Source: Roseibium sp.
GTDB lineage: Bacteria; Pseudomonadota; Alphaproteobacteria; Rhizobiales; Stappiaceae
Length of the DNA stretch: 64,000 nt
Direction: 5' to 3'
Assembly: GCA_017643925.1 (NCBI GenBank)
Contig: JAEPML010000003.1
Span: 1-64,000, forward strand
Below the pieces are notes generated by a model. The model ran no database searches. It was not told the origin of the DNA and saw nothing but the letters and a program-made list of their open reading frames with translations. Numbering within the stretch: the first letter of the stretch is position 1; the number at the start of each line of letters is the position of its first letter. Made by a program: the position numbers and the translations under genes. Positions 61,364 through 64,000 of the stretch are shown here, piece after piece.

Positions 61364-62521
61364 ATGGGACTGAACGACTGCCACAATTTCCAGGACTTTC
61401 GAAAGCTGGCGAAACGCCGGCTGCCCGGCCCGATCTTTCACTATATTGACGGGGCCGCGGACGACGAGATCACCTACCGGCGCAATACGAGCGCCTATGA
61501 CGATGTCGACCTGGTCCCCAATGTGCTGGCCGGTGTTGAAGAGGTCGACATGAGTGTCGAGGTCATGGGTCAGAAGCTGGACATGCCGATCTACTGCGCC
61601 CCGACCGCCCTTCAGCGCCTGTTCCATCATGATGGTGAACGGGCGGTTGCGCGCGCAGCCACGAAATACGGCACCATGTTCGGCGTGTCCTCCCTGGCAA
61701 CGGTCACCGTCGAGGAAATCGCCGAAATCGCCAATACGCCGAAGATGTTCCAGTTCTATTTTCACAAGGATCGCGGCCTGAATGACGCCCTTCTGGAGCG
61801 GGCCCGGGCGGCGAACTTCGAAGTCATGGCGTTGACCGTCGACACGATCACCGGCGGAAACCGGGAAAGAGACCTGCGCACAGGCTTCACCTCCCCACCG
61901 AAGCTGACCCTTGAATCCATGCTCAGCTTTGCGACCCATCCGATGTGGGCCTGGAATTTTTTCACGAAGCCGAAATTCGACATGCCGCATCTGTCCGGTT
62001 ACGTCAGCGAAGGCACCAATGTGGCGGTGTCGGTCGGCAACTACTTCTCCACCATGCTCGACCAGTCGATGAACTGGAAGGATGCCGAGGAGCTCTGCGC
62101 CAAGTGGAATGGCCAGTTCGCCCTGAAAGGCATCATGAGCGTCGAAGACGCCAAGCGCGCAGTCGATATCGGATGTACCGGGATCATGGTGTCCAACCAT
62201 GGCGGCCGGCAGCTGGACGGGTCCCGCAGCCCGTTCGACCAGCTGGCTGAAATCGTTGACGCGGTCGGCGACAAGATCGACGTGATCTGCGAGGGCGGCA
62301 TCCAGCGCGGCACGCACGTGCTCAAGGCCCTGTCCGTCGGGGCAAAGGCCTGTTCAGGTGGCCGCCTCTACCTCTACGCCCTGGCCGCGGCCGGTCAGGC
62401 GGGTGTCGAACGGGCGCTCGGCAATCTCAGGACCGAGATCGAACGCGACATGAAACTGATGGGCATCACCAGTCTCGATCAGCTGAGCCGTGACAATCTG
62501 CGCTTCCGCAATCCGCTCTGA
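61364..62521 (+). CDS. lldD: L-lactate dehydrogenase (FMN, quinone-dependent)
   Basis: A 385-residue alpha-hydroxy-acid oxidase: FHYIDGAADDEIT, MPIYCAPTALQRLFHHDGE, MFQFYFHKDRG, ALTVDTITGGNRERDLR, the active-site MVSNHGGRQLDGSRSP (His/Arg) and ICEGGIQRGTHVLKAL. Oxidises L-lactate to pyruvate at the membrane. Start 61364 (MGLNDC) has AAGGG upstream. Forms a lactate-use pair with dld, 43 bp downstream. Confidence 0.95.
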   Translation: MGLNDCHNFQDFRKLAKRRLPGPIFHYIDGAADDEITYRRNTSAYDDVDLVPNVLAGVEEVDMSVEVMGQKLDMPIYCAPTALQRLFHHDGERAVARAATKYGTMFGVSSLATVTVEEIAEIANTPKMFQFYFHKDRGLNDALLERARAANFEVMALTVDTITGGNRERDLRTGFTSPPKLTLESMLSFATHPMWAWNFFTKPKFDMPHLSGYVSEGTNVAVSVGNYFSTMLDQSMNWKDAEELCAKWNGQFALKGIMSVEDAKRAVDIGCTGIMVSNHGGRQLDGSRSPFDQLAEIVDAVGDKIDVICEGGIQRGTHVLKALSVGAKACSGGRLYLYALAAAGQAGVERALGNLRTEIERDMKLMGITSLDQLSRDNLRFRNPL

Positions 62522-62564
62522 ACATGCTTGGATGCAGCAAAGGCACAAGGAACGATAGAGCCAC

Positions 62565-64000
62565 ATGCAGGATCTGACCCCCAATGCCACGCCTGAGCAA
62601 CTGGTTGCCGCCTTCAAGGCAATCGTTGGCGGGCGCCACGTCATTACCAATGCAAAGTCGATGGAGCGGTTTTGCAAGGGCTTCCGATCCGGAGAAGGCA
62701 AGGCGCTCGCGGTGGTGCGACCCGGAACGCTGCTTGAACAGTGGCGGATCCTGAAAGCCTGTGTGGCTGCCGACAAGATCGTCATCTTCCAGGCCGCCAA
62801 TACCGGCCTGACGGAAGGCTCCACGCCGAAGGGGGAATATGACCGGGACGCGGTCGTGGTCAGCACCACACGCATGGACGCAATCCAGGTCTTGAAGAAC
62901 GGGGAACAGATCGTCAGCTTTCCCGGTGCCACCCTGTTTGCGCTTGAGAAACTGATGGAACCGCTCGACCGTCAGCCGCATTCGGAGATCGGCTCGTCCT
63001 GCATCGGTGCGTCGATCGTCGGCGGTGTCTGCAACAATTCCGGCGGCGCCCTGATCGAGCGTGGCCCATCCTATACCGAACTCGCGCTCTATGCCCGGAT
63101 CAGCGAGGACGGCAGGCTGGAACTGGTCAACCACCTGGGCATTGATCTGGGAAGCGACCCGGAAACGGTGCTCACCCGCCTTGAAACCGGTGACTACACT
63201 CCGGAAGATGTCGAGGACACCAACCGCAAGGCCTCGGATACCGATTATCACCGCAAGGTGCGCGAGATCGACGAGCCGAGCCCGGCGCGCTTCAATGCGG
63301 ACAAGCGCCGCCTGTATGAAGCTGCCGGCTGCGCCGGAAAGCTCGCGGTCTTTGCCGTGCGCCTTGATACCTATCCGAAATCCAGGGAAAGCCAGGTCTT
63401 CTATATCGGCACCAACGACACCGCGGTCCTGACCCGGTTGCGCCGGCATGTTCTCGCGCATTTCGAAACCCTGCCGGTGTCGGGTGAATATATGCACTCC
63501 GAGATCTACGACATTTCAAAAACCTACGGCAAGGACACGCTGGTTCTGATCGACAAGCTCGGGACGGACTGGCTGCCCAAAATCTTCGCCCTGAAGGGTT
63601 GGGTCGATGCGCGCTGCTCCAAGATCCCCTTCCTCCCGGGACACCTGACCGACCGGACCATGCAGATCCTGAATCGCCTGTGGCCCAACGTCCTTCCCAG
63701 GCGTATGGAAGACTTTCGGGAGAAATACGAACATCACCTCATCCTGAAGATGCGCGATGACGGTGTGGCTGAAGCGGAAGCGTTCCTGAAGGACTTTTTT
63801 GAAAAGGAAGCCGGAGACTGGTTCGCCTGTACGCCGCGTGAGGGCAAGATTGCCGGGCTTCACCGGTTTGCCGCCGCTGGCGCTGCCGTGCGCTATCACG
63901 CCGTCCATTCAAACGAGGTGGAGGATATTCTCGCCCTCGACATCGCTCTGCGCCGGGACGACCGTGACTGGTTTGAAACGCTGCCTGAAGACGTTGAGGA
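62565..64000 (+). CDS. dld: D-lactate dehydrogenase (FAD, quinone-dependent), 3' end outside window
   Basis: An open frame from ATG 62565 to the window edge, 478 codons. The FAD-binding domain has KGFRSGEGKALAVVRPGTL, FQAANTGLTEGSTPKG and GSSCIGASIVGGVCNNSGG, closely matching E. coli Dld (571 residues). The membrane-binding and cap parts are partly included. Oxidises D-lactate to pyruvate, feeding electrons to quinone. The stop codon and about 90 residues should follow beyond the window. Confidence 0.95.
   Translation, partial: MQDLTPNATPEQLVAAFKAIVGGRHVITNAKSMERFCKGFRSGEGKALAVVRPGTLLEQWRILKACVAADKIVIFQAANTGLTEGSTPKGEYDRDAVVVSTTRMDAIQVLKNGEQIVSFPGATLFALEKLMEPLDRQPHSEIGSSCIGASIVGGVCNNSGGALIERGPSYTELALYARISEDGRLELVNHLGIDLGSDPETVLTRLETGDYTPEDVEDTNRKASDTDYHRKVREIDEPSPARFNADKRRLYEAAGCAGKLAVFAVRLDTYPKSRESQVFYIGTNDTAVLTRLRRHVLAHFETLPVSGEYMHSEIYDISKTYGKDTLVLIDKLGTDWLPKIFALKGWVDARCSKIPFLPGHLTDRTMQILNRLWPNVLPRRMEDFREKYEHHLILKMRDDGVAEAEAFLKDFFEKEAGDWFACTPREGKIAGLHRFAAAGAAVRYHAVHSNEVEDILALDIALRRDDRDWFETLPEDVE

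Noticed and set aside
1-64000. CRISPR array, tRNA, rRNA, prophage or known defence system
   Set aside because: No repeat-spacer pattern, tRNA-like cloverleaf, rRNA sequence, phage structural gene or recognised defence gene was noticed by reading; a tRNA scan could still find a missed gene.

Overview
The window is chromosomal DNA of an alphaproteobacterium. The gene order rpoN, hpf, ptsN beside lptB-lptA-lptC, the aerobic-style cob genes and the xanthan/acetan-like polysaccharide genes suggest a marine member of the Hyphomicrobiales, such as a Roseibium/Labrenzia-like Stappiaceae. That placement is inference; no rRNA gene is present to confirm it.

Layout. (1) 1-8.8 kb is an AT-richer insertion-sequence graveyard. 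It holds the 3' end of a GDP-mannose gene (manC), one apparently intact IS3-family element, an IS66 remnant, an IS3 element split by an IS110-family (IS1111-type) element, another IS3 remnant and a broken IS5-family transposase. Between them lie a few small orphan genes, a frameshifted thermonuclease and a candidate small RNA. (2) 9-16.2 kb holds backbone genes: a YegD-like Hsp70, a DUF1905 protein, galE, a haem-sensor SpoIIE phosphatase, and a PepSY membrane protein with a DUF2946 partner. (3) 15.9-28.1 kb is a cobalamin ring cluster: DUF6732, cobH, a small coupled ORF, cobL, cobI, cbiG-cobJ and cobM forward; cobA-cobB reverse; cbiD-cobK forward. A B12-binding radical SAM protein sits inside it. 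The cluster mixes aerobic (cobH, cobK, cobL, cobB) and anaerobic-type (cbiG, cbiD) enzymes.

(4) 28.1-43 kb is a Wzx/Wzy exopolysaccharide locus resembling gum/acetan clusters: a WecG-type transferase, FemAB-like acetyltransferase, Wzz, GH5 glycanase, acyltransferase, Wzy-like polymerase, two GT4 enzymes, a deacetylase, a flippase and a tandem alpha/beta hydrolase. ManC and GalE could feed it sugar nucleotides. (5) 43-47.9 kb, on the minus strand, is an aminoacyl-carrier-protein-like cassette: carrier protein, acyl-CoA dehydrogenase homologue, DUF1839 and GH2 beta-mannosidase-like protein. (6) 48.7-52.1 kb is a tight four-gene operon: dehydrogenase, degenerate pterin synthase, glycosyltransferase and methyltransferase, possibly for an unknown small glycosylated molecule. 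An OpgH-like glucosyltransferase diverges from it.

(7) 54-60 kb is the conserved rpoN/ptsN/hpf and LPS-transport (lptCAB) block with an RNase D-like gene. (8) 60-64 kb holds a cytochrome c', a CueR-like regulator with its own operator, and the lactate oxidation genes lldD and dld, the latter cut by the window end.

The strongest non-routine signals are a candidate bridge RNA in the IS1111-type element whose predicted guides resemble its actual insertion site, the degenerate pterin-synthase operon, the aminoacyl-carrier-protein cassette, and a small translationally coupled ORF inside the cob operon.
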